64,000 bases of DNA. Source: Euglena gracilis (taxonomy: Eukaryota > Euglenida > Euglenophyceae > Euglenales). The translations under genes and the position numbers were made by a program. The notes beneath the pieces were generated by a model, which did no database searches, had not been told where the DNA came from, and saw only the letters and a list, made by a program, of their open reading frames with translations. Of this stretch, positions 1 to 9,722 are shown piece after piece. Location: positions 4,185,836 to 4,249,835 of the forward strand of contig CP154955.1 of assembly GCA_039621445.1 (NCBI GenBank), read 5' to 3'. Position 1 is the first letter of the stretch; each line of letters begins with the position of its first letter.

Positions 1-524
1 TGGTCATAGATGAGGGGTGGTCGTACGACTAGGGGGGGGGGTAAACAAAAAAAGCGGGGAAATTCAAGAAACTTCAACATCAATAGAAAATTGAGGGAAA
101 GGGAGGAATTTCTGCAGTTGCAAAAATAATGCTTTGGCTTTGGCATGGACTAAACACCCGCATCAGACACCTGTTGCAGTCCGCCTCTTACCCGGGCTGC
201 CTGCACATTGCCCAGGAGTTGCAGTCACTACAAAGCGGGCCTGCACGTCTGGACGCGGTATGGTGCCAGCCAGCTGTGCACCATCATCTGGACTGAGTTG
301 GTATCAAACGTCTCAAGAAGCGAGTGCAGCTGCTAATTTGGGAGCGCTGAACTTTTTGGACAGAACTACAAACTCAGGGTGATGGGTGTGCCTGTTTGCG
401 GCCAAAAACTGCACACGGGGGGAAGAGGAAATATGCACAAAACTGCACGTGTACATTTTCCAGTAAACACACACACACACAGGCCCACACGAATAGGAAG
501 CATTTGATCACGGGTGGGTGAGGC
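1..524. other. No supported gene
   Basis: Short open frames occur here but none has a recognisable domain or splice context. A short CA run sits near 467-480. I see nothing else. Confidence 0.5.
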
Positions 525-532
525 TTTGTGGT

Positions 533-889
533 CATACAATTGCTTACCGGGGGAGGGGGGTCACTCTGTTGTTAAAGGAGGGGAGGGGGGTCACACTTTG
601 TTAAAAACCAGTCAGTCACTCATTTTCAAAAAACCAGCCAGTCACTACCCCCTGGGGGGGGGGGGGTCGGCCACTCAGAAAAACGGCCACTTTCCAGTCA
701 CTTTAGGCTATTTTAGGCCCAAAAAAATTTTCCGGCGCCTTTGGCGCCGGGGTCACTCAAGCCACTTTTGCCCACTCCTGGCCGACCCCCCCCCCCGGGG
801 GGGGGAGGGGTCCGGGCCAAAAACCAGTCAGTCACTCTGAAAAACCAGTCGGGGGGGGGGGGGGTTGTCAGTGCTTAAGCAATTGCCTG
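533..889. mobile_element. hAT-like G-tract MITE
   Basis: The ends are an imperfect inverted repeat: the left begins CATACAATTGCTTA and the right, reverse complemented, CAGGCAATTGCTTA. Flanking 8-mers match at 6 of 8 positions (TTTGTGGT at 525-532, TTGGTGCT at 890-897), as expected of an ageing hAT target duplication. Inside are long G and C tracts, an inner inverted pair GGGGGTCGGCCA/TGGCCGACCCCC, repeated CAGTCAGTCACT motifs, and a perfect 8-bp GC hairpin at 732-750. There is no coding capacity. A diverged relative lies at 13021-13330. Confidence 0.7.
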
Positions 890-2633
890 TTGGTGCTTTG
901 TAACATCCCCCTGGAGGCAAAGGCGCACAGGGGGCCCAAAAAATTCTGTTTGTCTGAATTTGTCTGAAGGGCAAAAGTTTTCCCTGGGGTGTGCCTGATG
1001 GTAACAATATCTGTCCTCCGACCAGGGGGTCATTGGACTTGGGGTTCTGACTGGTATCCTCCAACCGAGGTCAGTTGTATGAAATAACCTCCGAAAAAGT
1101 GTCCTCCGACAGGGGGGGGGGGAGGGGTCGTTGGACATTGGAGGGGCAAAAGGGGGTCAGCCGCAGAACTTCAGAGCGTCACCGCTGTCTGGGGTGACAA
1201 TGAGATGCAGCAGCTGGGTTGGCCATTTCCGGCTCAAACGAGCGAACGCCGCACGGTGCATGGGTTGCCCACGCCAGAGGAGTGTGGGGTTTTCGACCTG
1301 CAAAGCGAAAGCGGAGGGGGACGGGCGCCCAAAATACTTGAATTCAACCCAGAAGCAGGCCCTTGGGTGAACTCCCTGCCAGGTTGGAACCCCGCCGAAA
1401 AGTGATGGACATTTGTCCGCTTTTGTGACGCCCAAATCGTCAACAGGGGGGAGAGGAAGAAATATGAACGATCAAAAACTGATGCAAAAAAAAGTGGAAA
1501 AATCAAAAAATTCAAAAAAAAACCCGCAAAGCTACAAAACTTTTGAAAAAAAGAACGTGAAGAAACCCAAAAAAAAAGGGGTTTGCGCCTCTGTTGTCTT
1601 CCTCCAATCTCTGGGGGAGCAGGGAAGCTTGTGGGCTCTGTTCAATGAATTCCTGTGGCAGAGACTAATAAAATTATTAGCCTGTGTTGCAAACCAGAGG
1701 AGTAAATTTGAATTGCGGGTTTGGTGTGTGCTGCATTTATCCCTGGGGGGTTGCTGGGGCTAAAATTCCCAGACTATGTTCTCAAGCCAATTTGCAGTTT
1801 TTTTTTAGCACCTGCGGTAGGATAGAGCCCAATAGGTGTGCGAAAGCAAAGCACCCACAGGCAACAATTTCCAGTCTGGTCCACGGTTTCTCAATAGGGG
1901 GGTTACTTTTAAATGAGGTGTTTGACCCCAAGGTTTGTCAACTGGCCTTGTAAACCCCACATGTGACCCCCTCCCTGGTTGACCAACCAAAGGATGACTA
2001 AAAATAAAACAGGCCGGAAAAACAAAAATAAAAGGATTAAAATAAAAAAAGGAATTAAGAGAAATCAAAATAACAGATGAGAAGGCAAATAAAAAGCCAC
2101 CAGACGATTTTCTCAGCCGCTATACATCCAAAAAAACTGATTTTTTGGCAATTTTTATACGATCAACCATCATCAAAATGCTGACAAATTTTTGCCAAAA
2201 CCTCCCAAAGAGAAGGGTAAAAATCTTTGTGATCAGAATCCTGAGATAAATGGTCCAAACTATTTCAATCAGTATACATGATTTTTTTCAACAAAAATGC
2301 GGAAAAACTCAAAAAAATCGCTAAGTGACAGGTCAGTAGATTCGGAGTACAGAGGGTGGAGAACACTTTCCTAGGGAGGGGTGTTTGGTATGACAACTTT
2401 CCTTAATCATCAGCACCTGAGTAAAACCCCCCCCTGATAACCCCCCTGGAGTTCATAGGACCAGGTGGGGTTATAAATCAAGGAATTGTTGGTCAAATTC
2501 TGAACCGCTAAATCCACGAAACCCCTCAAATTGGCGATTGGCAGGCCTGACTCTGGCCCTCCAAGAAACTTCCTTTCTCCCACCTGGGGGGTATTAAAGT
2601 GGACCCTTGGTTTGGCACGGTACCCTGGGGTTT
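890..2633. other. Gene-free stretch with a TGTCC/GGACA module
   Basis: Two copies of a module reading TGTCCTCCGAC, a G run, then GTCNTTGGACA lie at about 1014-1050 and 1101-1138. The same module recurs at 33111-33392. The remainder, including A-rich sequence at 1480-1580 and 1980-2340, shows no supported gene. Confidence 0.45.
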
Positions 2634-2694
2634 CGTACTCCCTCGAGTAAAAACGACAAGGAAGGAAGGGACACCGAGGGCGAAGCACAAAGAC

Positions 2695-2775
2695 CTTGTG
2701 AGGCCATGCCTTGCTCGCCGGCGGTGTTGTTTGGATTGTTTGGGTGCGCTGGGTTAGGAGGTTCCGCTTAGTGCC
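2695..2775. repeat. DIRS inverted terminal repeat, 3' side
   Basis: 81 bp, the exact reverse complement of 7034-7114. With the short extremity at 2634-2694 it forms the 3' terminus of the minus-strand element. Confidence 0.93.
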
Positions 2776-2908
2776 GCCTCGCCAGAGTTGGCTGACGATG
2801 CTGCTCCGACTGGGCGACGTGACTTCTTGCCCCTGGGGGGTGTCCCCCCCCTCCCCCCCCCCCTGGCCCCCACTCTCTGATCGAGGGCTTTTGAAGACAA
2901 ATTTTCTT

Positions 2909-4090
2909 TTACGGGTGGGGGGGGTCGGGCTCACAAGGTCTTTGTGCTTCGCCCTCGGTGTCCCTTCCTCCCTTGTCGTTTTTACTCGAGGGAGTACGAG
3001 ACACCTCGGGCTCCGCACTTTGCCCTTGTGAGGCCAGATTGTGCACTGAAATTAGGGGGGCCAGGGCATGTTCCAGGGCACCTTGGGCACCAAGTCGTTG
3101 ATAATGGGCTGTAAAAGCCTCCACCCCCCTCCACTGGCCAATTTCACAAACTTCTTGGGCAGAAAGGCCCAATTTTTTCAGTAAACCAACTCCTGCCCCT
3201 CTGGTGGAGTGGGCCCCCCACACCTGGGGGGTCACCCCATGCTTGGCCAAAAAATATTTTGTGATGGAAGCAATAGTGTCTGCACTTATGGCCCTGAAGG
3301 GGGGTTTTAATGAAATCAGCAGGGGGCCCCCAGGTCTGACGAATAAACGTGTTGCAGCAACATAGCACATCATTAAATGAAATGGGCTTATTTGGGGACA
3401 TTGGGGAATGGACACCACCCTTTCCCATTTATGGAATTTTTGTCCTTTACGCTTAATCTTGATGTAGGGTGCCCTACCCAACACACTGGTGGTTCGTTTG
3501 ACTTGTGCCAAATCTGAGGATCGGTATAAACAGAGGATGCGTGAACAAAAAATCAGTTGTGTACGCAATGTACAAATATCAGTGGGCATAGGCGCCTTTG
3601 CCAGCCCCAGGAGGATTGGGAGGGGATCCCAAAATGCCCCATACTTCTCCAAGTTTTGGTTCCAAAGCCTCTTGTAGGGGGTTAACAGAGTGTGGAATCT
3701 CAGCCCACCAAACCCAGGAATCAAAAGCATTGCACTATAGGCATTACGGGCTTGGGCCTTGGAAAATTGGAATAATTGTATTAAAGTGTCAGCCACTTGG
3801 TCAGTGGTGGCTTCTGGGGGGGGCACCCCCATTTGTTCCAAAATTACCCACAGAAGTGCAAAAGCACTCTGATAACGCTTTAAACTGGGGTTTCTCCCCA
3901 GGAAATCTTCAATGGTTTTAAACTGAATTTGTTTCCCCTCCAAAATTTGCCTGAGCAAATCATGCAAAGCAGGGGCCACCTGGGGGGTGGCATTTGTTCC
4001 CCCCTGCAATTGGTGAACATACCCCTGTAGGGGGTGATTTTCAGGCAGGGGGTCCCTGGTACTTTCATTTTTATTAATTGGGGCCACCAT
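2909..4090 (-). CDS. DIRS tyrosine recombinase (integrase)
   Basis: A site-specific recombinase of the lambda-integrase/Crypton/DIRS superfamily that inserts the circular cDNA. The chosen start is the ATG at 4088-4090; the frame is open further upstream but overlaps the methyltransferase there. The N-terminal half has a SAM-like core-binding fold pattern (FKTIEDFLGRNPSLKRYQSA). The catalytic domain shows the first Arg in YRSSDL (about 3506-3535), the HxxR box in HSTRGAG (about 3187-3216), a GQW motif replacing the second His (about 3126-3145) and the nucleophile Tyr in HYQRL (about 3093-3110). All expected catalytic positions are therefore present. It overlaps the upstream methyltransferase frame by about 210 bp in another register, which is normal for DIRS. 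The stop at 2909 lies just beyond the internal complementary region. Confidence 0.9.
   Translation of the reverse strand: MVAPINKNESTRDPLPENHPLQGYVHQLQGGTNATPQVAPALHDLLRQILEGKQIQFKTIEDFLGRNPSLKRYQSAFALLWVILEQMGVPPPEATTDQVADTLIQLFQFSKAQARNAYSAMLLIPGFGGLRFHTLLTPYKRLWNQNLEKYGAFWDPLPILLGLAKAPMPTDICTLRTQLIFCSRILCLYRSSDLAQVKRTTSVLGRAPYIKIKRKGQKFHKWERVVSIPQCPQISPFHLMMCYVAATRLFVRPGGPLLISLKPPFRAISADTIASITKYFLAKHGVTPQVWGAHSTRGAGVGLLKKLGLSAQEVCEIGQWRGVEAFTAHYQRLGAQGALEHALAPLISVHNLASQGQSAEPEVSRTPSSKNDKGGRDTEGEAQRPCEPDPPHP
2930..3035. repeat. DIRS internal complementary region
   Basis: 2930-2997 is complementary to the left extremity (one mismatch noted) and 3001-3035 to the right extremity. The two halves are directly joined, as if copied from an end-to-end circle junction. 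In DIRS elements this region templates completion of the ends. It overlaps the 3' end of the recombinase frame, as in DIRS-1. Confidence 0.92.
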
Positions 4091-5045
4091 GTGGCTGAAT
4101 CCCAGTAGGGGGTGACCATCAAAACTTTGGTCTGGGGAAACATTTTCAACCTGGGTAAAAATTTTTGAATTATTGACCAGGGGGGGTTTGCATAAAGATC
4201 CCCCATGTTGTCCAGTGGACATTGTAATGCATTTACCGCTGTGGCTTCCCAATGGGGCCACCTGGCCACAAATTTGGGCAGTTTTTTGTTGCCTGGGGAG
4301 GCAAATAAATCTGCTTCCAGATTTATGAAATCTTTGAACTGTTGTTTGAGCCATTGGAAAAGTTGGGGGTCTAAAGAATAATCCCCCCTGTCCATTTCCC
4401 ACCTGCTGATGGGGTCTGCTAGGCATTCCTTTGAAGGCACCCAGTTGACTTGGAGGTTTACTTGGTGCTCCATGAACCACTTGAAAAATGGTCTTAGCAT
4501 TTTGTTGAAGGGGTCCTTTCTGCCCCCACCTTTTGTGAGGTAAAAGTAAATTACCTGGTTGTCTACTGACAAGGAAACGGTTTCCCCAGGTTTGCTCAAA
4601 CTTTTCACAGTGCTGATTGCTGCACTGAGCTCCTTTACATTGATGTGCAAAATGGAGGTTTTTCTCCAAAATTCCTGCACAATTTCTCCTGTGTGGATGT
4701 CTAGCCCCCCCCCCCAGGCATGGGTGCTGCTGTCTGAGTGCAACATTCTGGTTGCATTTTGGGGGAAGGGTCTGCCCCCCCAGGTGTCCAGCAGAATTTT
4801 TATTTCCCTTAATTGGGCTTTGATTTCCTGGGAAATGTGGTGTTTTGAGTCCCAGGGGGCTGTGGACTTTGCCACCAAAAAATTTGCTAGGGTGTCTGTA
4901 AAAGCCCTTAAAAAGGGCAGGGCCATTAGGTTGCATCTTATTTGGCCCAAAATGGCAGCCAACTGCCTTTTTGACATGTAATCTTTTTTCACAATTTTTC
5001 CCAGCTCCTTTTTTATGGTTTTGACTTTCAGGGGGGCACCTGTAG
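3880..5045 (-). CDS. DIRS RNase H and adenine-methyltransferase-like domains
   Basis: This is the C-terminal part of the DIRS polyprotein. RNase H is marked by acidic residues in LHSDSS, NVKELSA, LSVDNQ and ECLADPISR (roughly 4745-4390) and would remove RNA from the RNA/DNA hybrid. The following domain begins ADLFASPGNKKLPKF and has the NPPW box (4176-4204) typical of the Dam-like methyltransferase domain of DIRS elements, then a VTPYWDSATWWPQL segment. The role of that domain is unknown. The frame stays open upstream to 6849, but conserved coding content enters only near 5045, where it takes over from the RT register at a C6 run. It ends at 3880 inside the recombinase frame. Confidence 0.88.
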
Positions 5046-6200
5046 CTTTCCTTCCTGGAAGTTCAATTGAAAACCCAGATGGGTTACCACTTGTGTGGGC
5101 TGGAGGGTGGACTTTTTTATATTGATTTTGAACCCAGAATCCAGCAAATCTTTGACAACTCTGTTCAGGTGATTTTGCAATGTGTTTTGGGTGGGGGCCA
5201 CCAGCAAAATGTCGTCCAGGTAAATAAACACCTGGATGCCTCTTTTTCTCCACAGCTTTTCGAACGTTTTCATCACTGACATGAAAATTTGGGGCATTAC
5301 ATTTAGCCCAAAGCAGCCTGTTTGAAATTCCCAGGTCTGCCCCCCCACCTGATGCCTTAAAAATGGCCTTAGGCCTGGACCTAATGGAATATGAAAATAG
5401 GCATCCTTTAGGTCTATTTTTGCTGCCCAGTGGCCTTTTTCCAAAACTGGAAAAATGTGCTGGATATGATCCAGCTTGAAAGGTTTTACTTGAAACTGCT
5501 GATTTATTTCTCTGCAGTCGCTGATCATTCTCCACTTGGTTGTTCCCCCTTCTGGTTTTGAAATTAAAAACCATGGGATCAAATGCTGGGTTTTTGAGTC
5601 CCAAACTCGTTTCACTGCCCCAGTTTTTTCGTAATCCAACAGGATTTTTTCTGCCTGGTTCAGGTCCAGGTTGGCTCTGGGTTTTGGGTGGGTGGACAAT
5701 TTTGGGGGATTCACCCAGGGGGGTTGAATTCCATTTTTTATCAATTGACATGTTGCTGGGGGGGCATTTTTGAGACTGTTCTGAAGTCTTTGGTACAGGG
5801 GGGTGTCTCCCCATTTTTCCTCCATGGAGTGTATTTTCCCAACTAGATGATTTTCTGGGTGCTGGGTGGGGGGTGTTGGACATTGCACCCCTGATGCCAC
5901 TAGGGATTGAGTATCCTCTAAAGGAGGCTGGGGGGGTGTGCATGCTCTGCTCACAGACTCTCTGATCCTCCACTTTGTCATTGGCGTTGTCGATTGACAT
6001 ACCATAGGGGCCCCATTTTGGGTCTCCCCCTTGTTTTGGTTTGCCCCTGCCATGGGCATTGACAAAGAATTTTGAGGGGGGGTTGCCCCCTTGTCCTCCA
6101 CTGCCCCTGTGGGGGCATCCTCCTGGGGCTGCCACCGTACATTGAAACCCCCTGCTGGGGGACAGCCTTTTAGCTTCTGGGGGTTCTCCCCTTCTGATAA
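5028..6200 (-). CDS. DIRS reverse transcriptase
   Basis: An RNA-dependent DNA polymerase with recognisable fingers and palm: LDYEKTGAVKRVW, WFLISKPEGG, WRMISDCREINQ, KIDLKDAYFHIPL (first catalytic Asp), GLNVMPQIFMSVM and the YLDD active site in FIYLDDILL (about 5206-5237), then THLGFQLNF. The open frame runs up to 6608, but above about 6200 it overlaps the gag-like frame and looks like a shadow. It stops at 5028-5030 immediately after six C residues, and the RNase H continuation is one register away. A homopolymer indel, an assembly error or ribosomal slippage would each explain that break. Confidence 0.9.
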   Translation of the reverse strand, partial: LSEGENPQKLKGCPPAGGFNVRWQPQEDAPTGAVEDKGATPPQNSLSMPMAGANQNKGETQNGAPMVCQSTTPMTKWRIRESVSRACTPPQPPLEDTQSLVASGVQCPTPPTQHPENHLVGKIHSMEEKWGDTPLYQRLQNSLKNAPPATCQLIKNGIQPPWVNPPKLSTHPKPRANLDLNQAEKILLDYEKTGAVKRVWDSKTQHLIPWFLISKPEGGTTKWRMISDCREINQQFQVKPFKLDHIQHIFPVLEKGHWAAKIDLKDAYFHIPLGPGLRPFLRHQVGGQTWEFQTGCFGLNVMPQIFMSVMKTFEKLWRKRGIQVFIYLDDILLVAPTQNTLQNHLNRVVKDLLDSGFKINIKKSTLQPTQVVTHLGFQLNFQEGKLQVPP

Positions 6201-6856
6201 TTGATGGCCCCAGTGGCCTTGATGATAATTCTGGCCCCACTGGCCTTCTTGATGTCCCCATTGACTTCTCTTTGATCTTGGGCGCCATGCCCATTGAAAA
6301 TCTTGGGGGGCCTCTGGGGGCCAATCCTTTTCCCCTGATGGGGTTTGTGATGAAGAAATGGTTGGGGGGGTGTTGTGGACCTGTCCTGCCCCTGCCACGG
6401 CATCTGTTTGTGGAATCGGCCACCCTGGCCTTGGTATTGTTGGCCACCCTGGCCTTTGTTCCATCGGCCGCCATGGCCATTGCTGTTGTGGCCGCCATGG
6501 CCCAGCTTGCTGTTTTGGCCGCCATGGCCTGTGCGGTTTTGGCTGCCATAGCCCCGCTTGGATGCATTGTGTGTTGTGTAATGTTGGCCCCAATGGCCCT
6601 GGCTCCAATGGCCGTAGTGGCCTGCTGGTTGTTGCTTCTGCCCCTTTCGGGGCCTTCTGACCACTGTCTGCCAGGGTCCGTGGCCATCACTTTGGGGGGT
6701 TTGGGTTCTGGAAATTTCTGTGGGGGAATTTTCTTTTGGGGAAGGGGCAGCCACGGTTCGCCACAGTTGACCCGCGTCGTCAGGTTGTCCAGCTGCTGCT
6801 GCTGCTCCCTCTTGAAGTTCTCCAGCGCTGTGCTTCTTTGAAATTGCATCTTTCAT
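6170..6856 (-). CDS. DIRS gag-like N-terminal protein
   Basis: A 228-residue frame starting at the first ATG after the 5' inverted repeat. Low complexity and rich in Gly, His, Gln and Arg (repeats such as GHGGQN and GQGGR). This suits a nucleic-acid-binding structural protein, although no zinc knuckle is visible. It precedes the RT in a different register. Assignment rests on position and composition, as DIRS ORF1 proteins are poorly conserved. Confidence 0.65.
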   Translation of the reverse strand: MKDAISKKHSAGELQEGAAAAAGQPDDAGQLWRTVAAPSPKENSPTEISRTQTPQSDGHGPWQTVVRRPRKGQKQQPAGHYGHWSQGHWGQHYTTHNASKRGYGSQNRTGHGGQNSKLGHGGHNSNGHGGRWNKGQGGQQYQGQGGRFHKQMPWQGQDRSTTPPQPFLHHKPHQGKRIGPQRPPKIFNGHGAQDQREVNGDIKKASGARIIIKATGAINYQKGRTPRS

Positions 6857-7033
6857 TGAATTCTTTCGAAAAAGTCAACAACTTTTGATTTGAAGGTCTG
6901 CACGAGCGTGACTTTCTGGATAATTTGAATAGATTGATTGTCTTCTTCTTTTCTCAATTGGTGAGGTATTTGAAGTTCCTTTCTTCTGGGTGTCGAAGGG
7001 CAAATTCGGAATCAGCCAACTCCGGCGAAAAAA

Positions 7034-7114
7034 GGCACTAAGCGGAACCTCCTAACCCAGCGCACCCAAACAATCCAAACAACACCGCCGGCGAGCAAGG
7101 CATGGCCTCACAAG
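7034..7114. repeat. DIRS inverted terminal repeat, 5' side
   Basis: Exact reverse complement of 2695-2775, followed by the right extremity to about 7138. It probably carries the minus-strand element's promoter, though no promoter motif could be named. Confidence 0.92.
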
Positions 7115-7128
7115 GGCAAAGTGCGGAG

Positions 7129-7168
7129 CCCGAGGTGTGTAGGGATAGCCCGAGGTGTGTAGGGATAG
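7129..7168. repeat. Tandem 20-bp duplication at DIRS right border
   Basis: The unit CCCGAGGTGTGTAGGGATAG occurs twice (7129-7148, 7149-7168). The first half of the unit is the last 10 bp of the DIRS element and the rest is flank, so the border itself has been duplicated. Confidence 0.75.
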
Positions 7169-8214
7169 GACCAGCCGGCCTCGGTTAGGGGAGGTATCAA
7201 AAGGTGCACTTGCCATGTATGTATAAAAAATGCACAAGTGACATGTGTTCCTTTTAATAACCCCCGGGGTATGAAATATACATATTTTTTTTGGTTTGCA
7301 AGCATATATCTAGAGCCAAACACACTTTGCCCATGCCACCCAGTCTGTAAGACAGGGTGCAATCCAGACAACTAATTGCCGGACTGCCCGAGGAAACCAC
7401 GCAACGGGAACGTCTCACTCGAAGGTTTGCGGCGGCATGCAACGACGGAATCGGCCAGCAATGTCACACAGCAGGGGGTCAGGGGAGGGCCAGCTGGGTA
7501 GACTGCCGGGAGGGGGCGTCCAGGTGGGGCAGAGTCAGGGCGGTGCAGGACAGGGTCGCGGGGGCAGGTTTTTGTGTAAGGACCCTGAGGGGGGAGGGTC
7601 CACTGGCTGGCCATTTTACCCGGGAGTAGAAAAAGCCGCTAACTAGACCCCCCCCCCCCGACGCAGGAGGTCCGGGGGTTCCCCAACTGGGGTAAAAATT
7701 GGGGTTTGAGTGTGTTTTTTGGGCTGAGTTTGTTCAAAAAAAAACCGTAAAACAAAAGCCCGGGCGGGGGAGGCGGCGTGGTGGGGGGAGGCAAGGGGGG
7801 CGAGGCTGAGGCCGCGGCGCAGCTTGGCCGCGCTGCGGAGGGGGGCGGCGGAGTGGGGGGGAGGGCTGGCGGGGGAGAGGAGGGGAGGGAGGGGCAGCAG
7901 GGGGCTGGTGAGCGGAGGGCAGGCAGGGTGGGGCCGGCTTTGGCACTCGTGCACGGCCGGAGAACACTGTCCGGCAAGCGGCAGGTTGGACCCCGATGGA
8001 CGCAGAAATGACAGGTCCACAATCTCCTCTTGCCCCCTTTGTCGTGGACAAGCCAAAGTAAGCTGAGAGTGCGGTTGACACGGGGGGGTGCCGTGGGCAA
8101 GCCATGTCAAGGACAAAGGTTCTCCCCCAAATGAAGCCCGACATTGTTCACACACCTGGTGCATTTTAACACCTCTTCCCGTTTCCAGAGTCGCACTAAG
8201 AAAAAAATGAACCC
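7169..8214. other. Gene-poor stretch with a GC-rich purine tract
   Basis: 7637-7760 resembles 62296-62420 (ACTAGACCCCCC, then GGTCCGGGGG, then a T-rich arm). 7760-7960 is a very GC-rich, purine-biased tract with overlapping open frames in several registers and no recognisable domain. It could be an exon or simply low-complexity DNA. No other feature is supported. Confidence 0.4.
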
Positions 8215-8425
8215 GCCCACCCCCTCATTAAATAGCAGCGCGGGGCCACTACAAGGGCAGGGTACAATAGAAGCGCCCCGGTCGTGAAGGTGGCAATCCA
8301 CTATAAGCTTACCCCCCAATTTCAATCTTACTTCAAAAAATCAACAAAAATCAGGCAGGGTCCAAATAGAAGCGCACTACCCCCCCCCCTGCCTACAGTG
8401 CTGAAAGCAGGTGCGCTTATCAGTC
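8215..8425. repeat. AATAGAAGCGC dispersed repeat
   Basis: Contains AATAGCAGCGCGGGGCC, CAATAGAAGCGCC and AATAGAAGCGCACTA next to C runs. An inverted relative covers 19505-19660 (GCGCTTCTATTTGGACCC) and a short one starts at 20262. This points to a dispersed element family with C-tract borders; ends could not be fixed. Confidence 0.5.
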
Positions 8426-9020
8426 AGGATTCTTCAATCAGAACTCAGAGGACCAGGGTGGAGCAGCCATCGTAAACAGAAGAAGCCTGGTGCTGGTACG
8501 GATGTGCAGGTTTGTTTCACTACCCAACTCCCCCAAATCTAAGCCAGGAGCGCTTATGGGGCACCTGCTGGCACCCACAAGAGCAAAGATGCCCATGGCG
8601 GCCGGGACTCCAAGGCAGCCAAAGCTGGGCCGGGCCGGAGGCAGGGCGGAGAGGAGGGTCGCCCGCCCGCGGGCCCGGCATCCCGGGGGGCTGCAGTCAC
8701 CGCGACCGCCGCCCACAAACCACCCAAAAGCAGCCCAACCATATCCCCGTTTCAGAAAGGGGGTCCCTCAAAAGGGGGGGGGCAGGAACCGGGGGGGGGG
8801 GGTACGCATCCTGGAAAAAGAACTCAAACCCCTTTTTCCAAACACTTCAGGTCACCCCCACAGTTGTTTGCATGCACAGTGGATTGCGGTGGCATTTGTC
8901 TACCCCCCCCCCACCAATTCAACCACCGATGCGCAAAAAGACCCCCACTTGCAGCAGCGGGGGGACTCTGATATTGTTGACGTTGGTTTACTCCCCAAAT
9001 TTCAACCAGGTTTTATTTCC
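8426..9020. other. No supported gene
   Basis: A GC-rich patch at 8590-8720 is open in several frames on both strands without a recognisable domain. G and C tracts occur at 8775-8805 and 8900-8915. Confidence 0.4.
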
Positions 9021-9722
9021 TCAAAAAAAATCGGAGGTATGCTTGTCGCACGTAGATCGCAGCCTCAGGCGGAGGTGGGACCATGTGTGAGAGTACATTT
9101 TAACCCCTGGCTCCTCCAGAAGCTCGTCTACACATGAATGAGTTGCAATATTTGGCAGGCGCAGCTGGTGGACAAGTTTCTTAGAAAATGTTGAGTCGGT
9201 CGGTCTACCTGCCTCTTGGACAGCCATTGGGGGGAACTTTCTATGGTGCGTCCGTCCTGGGTCCAGCTGAGGACAGAAATGGGGACGGTCTAGCCATCCT
9301 CTAATCACATACTTGCAATCCCCTATTGGAACCAACATGCTACCTGTGAATACCTTCCCCGTGCATGTCGTCCTTGTCATCAGAGGAAAAAGGCAGACGC
9401 CGGGGTGGCCGGACATAGAACCAGGCGGGCTGCCACTGCCGACCGCCAAATTGCTCCCGTCCGCCAACCTCTGAGGGCGAGCGGGGCTGTCGTTCTGCAG
9501 CCAGCTGTGCCCCCCCCAGAACCCACCAGAGGTTTGACCGACTTGGGAGGATGGGACAAGCAACTCCAAGCACTCAGCATTTTGGTGGTTTTTTCGGGAT
9601 TTGTCAGGATTTGTCAGGATTTGTCGGGATTGTTGGGTTTTGATAACTGGAAGTGGTGTCCCAGCCACATGATTTTTGAAGAATTTGATCCGAGGTGACA
9701 ACTTTTGGCCTCTTTTGCCCAC
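9021..9722 (-). CDS. Candidate coding ORF, unknown function
   Basis: A 233-residue open frame with amino-acid usage unlike the surrounding satellites, for example FTGSMLVPIGDCKYVIRG and HQLRLPNIATHSCVDELLEE. I recognise no family. The upstream part overlaps TTTGTCAGGA repeats at 9594-9640, so any genuine exon is probably 9030-9500. No clear membrane segment or signal peptide is visible. Splice limits are unknown and it could be a chance frame. Confidence 0.28.
   Translation of the reverse strand: MGKRGQKLSPRIKFFKNHVAGTPLPVIKTQQSRQILTNPDKSRKNHQNAECLELLVPSSQVGQTSGGFWGGHSWLQNDSPARPQRLADGSNLAVGSGSPPGSMSGHPGVCLFPLMTRTTCTGKVFTGSMLVPIGDCKYVIRGWLDRPHFCPQLDPGRTHHRKFPPMAVQEAGRPTDSTFSKKLVHQLRLPNIATHSCVDELLEEPGVKMYSHTWSHLRLRLRSTCDKHTSDFF

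Larger units (their letters stand above)
2634..7138 (-). mobile_element. DIRS-type tyrosine-recombinase retrotransposon
   Basis: A 4.5-kb element on the minus strand with the full DIRS-1 architecture. It has inverted terminal repeats at 2695-2775 and 7034-7114, identical over 81 bp as read. An internal complementary region at 2930-3035 joins the complement of the left extremity (2634-2699) to that of the right extremity (7104-7138). In gene order it encodes a Gly/His/Gln-rich gag-like protein, reverse transcriptase, RNase H, an adenine-methyltransferase-like domain and a tyrosine recombinase. DIRS elements are known to replicate through a circular intermediate inserted by the recombinase without target duplication, and none is seen. 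Identical ITRs suggest a young insertion. The coding region uses three registers, so activity is uncertain. Confidence 0.93.

Noticed and set aside
6272-6841. Plus-strand 189-codon hydrophobic frame
   Set aside because: Antisense shadow of the Gly/His-rich gag-like region of the DIRS element; alternating hydrophobic repeats mirror the repeated codons.
7760-7990. GC-rich purine tract as a coding exon
   Set aside because: Open in several registers on both strands because of low complexity; no splice pair or family signature.
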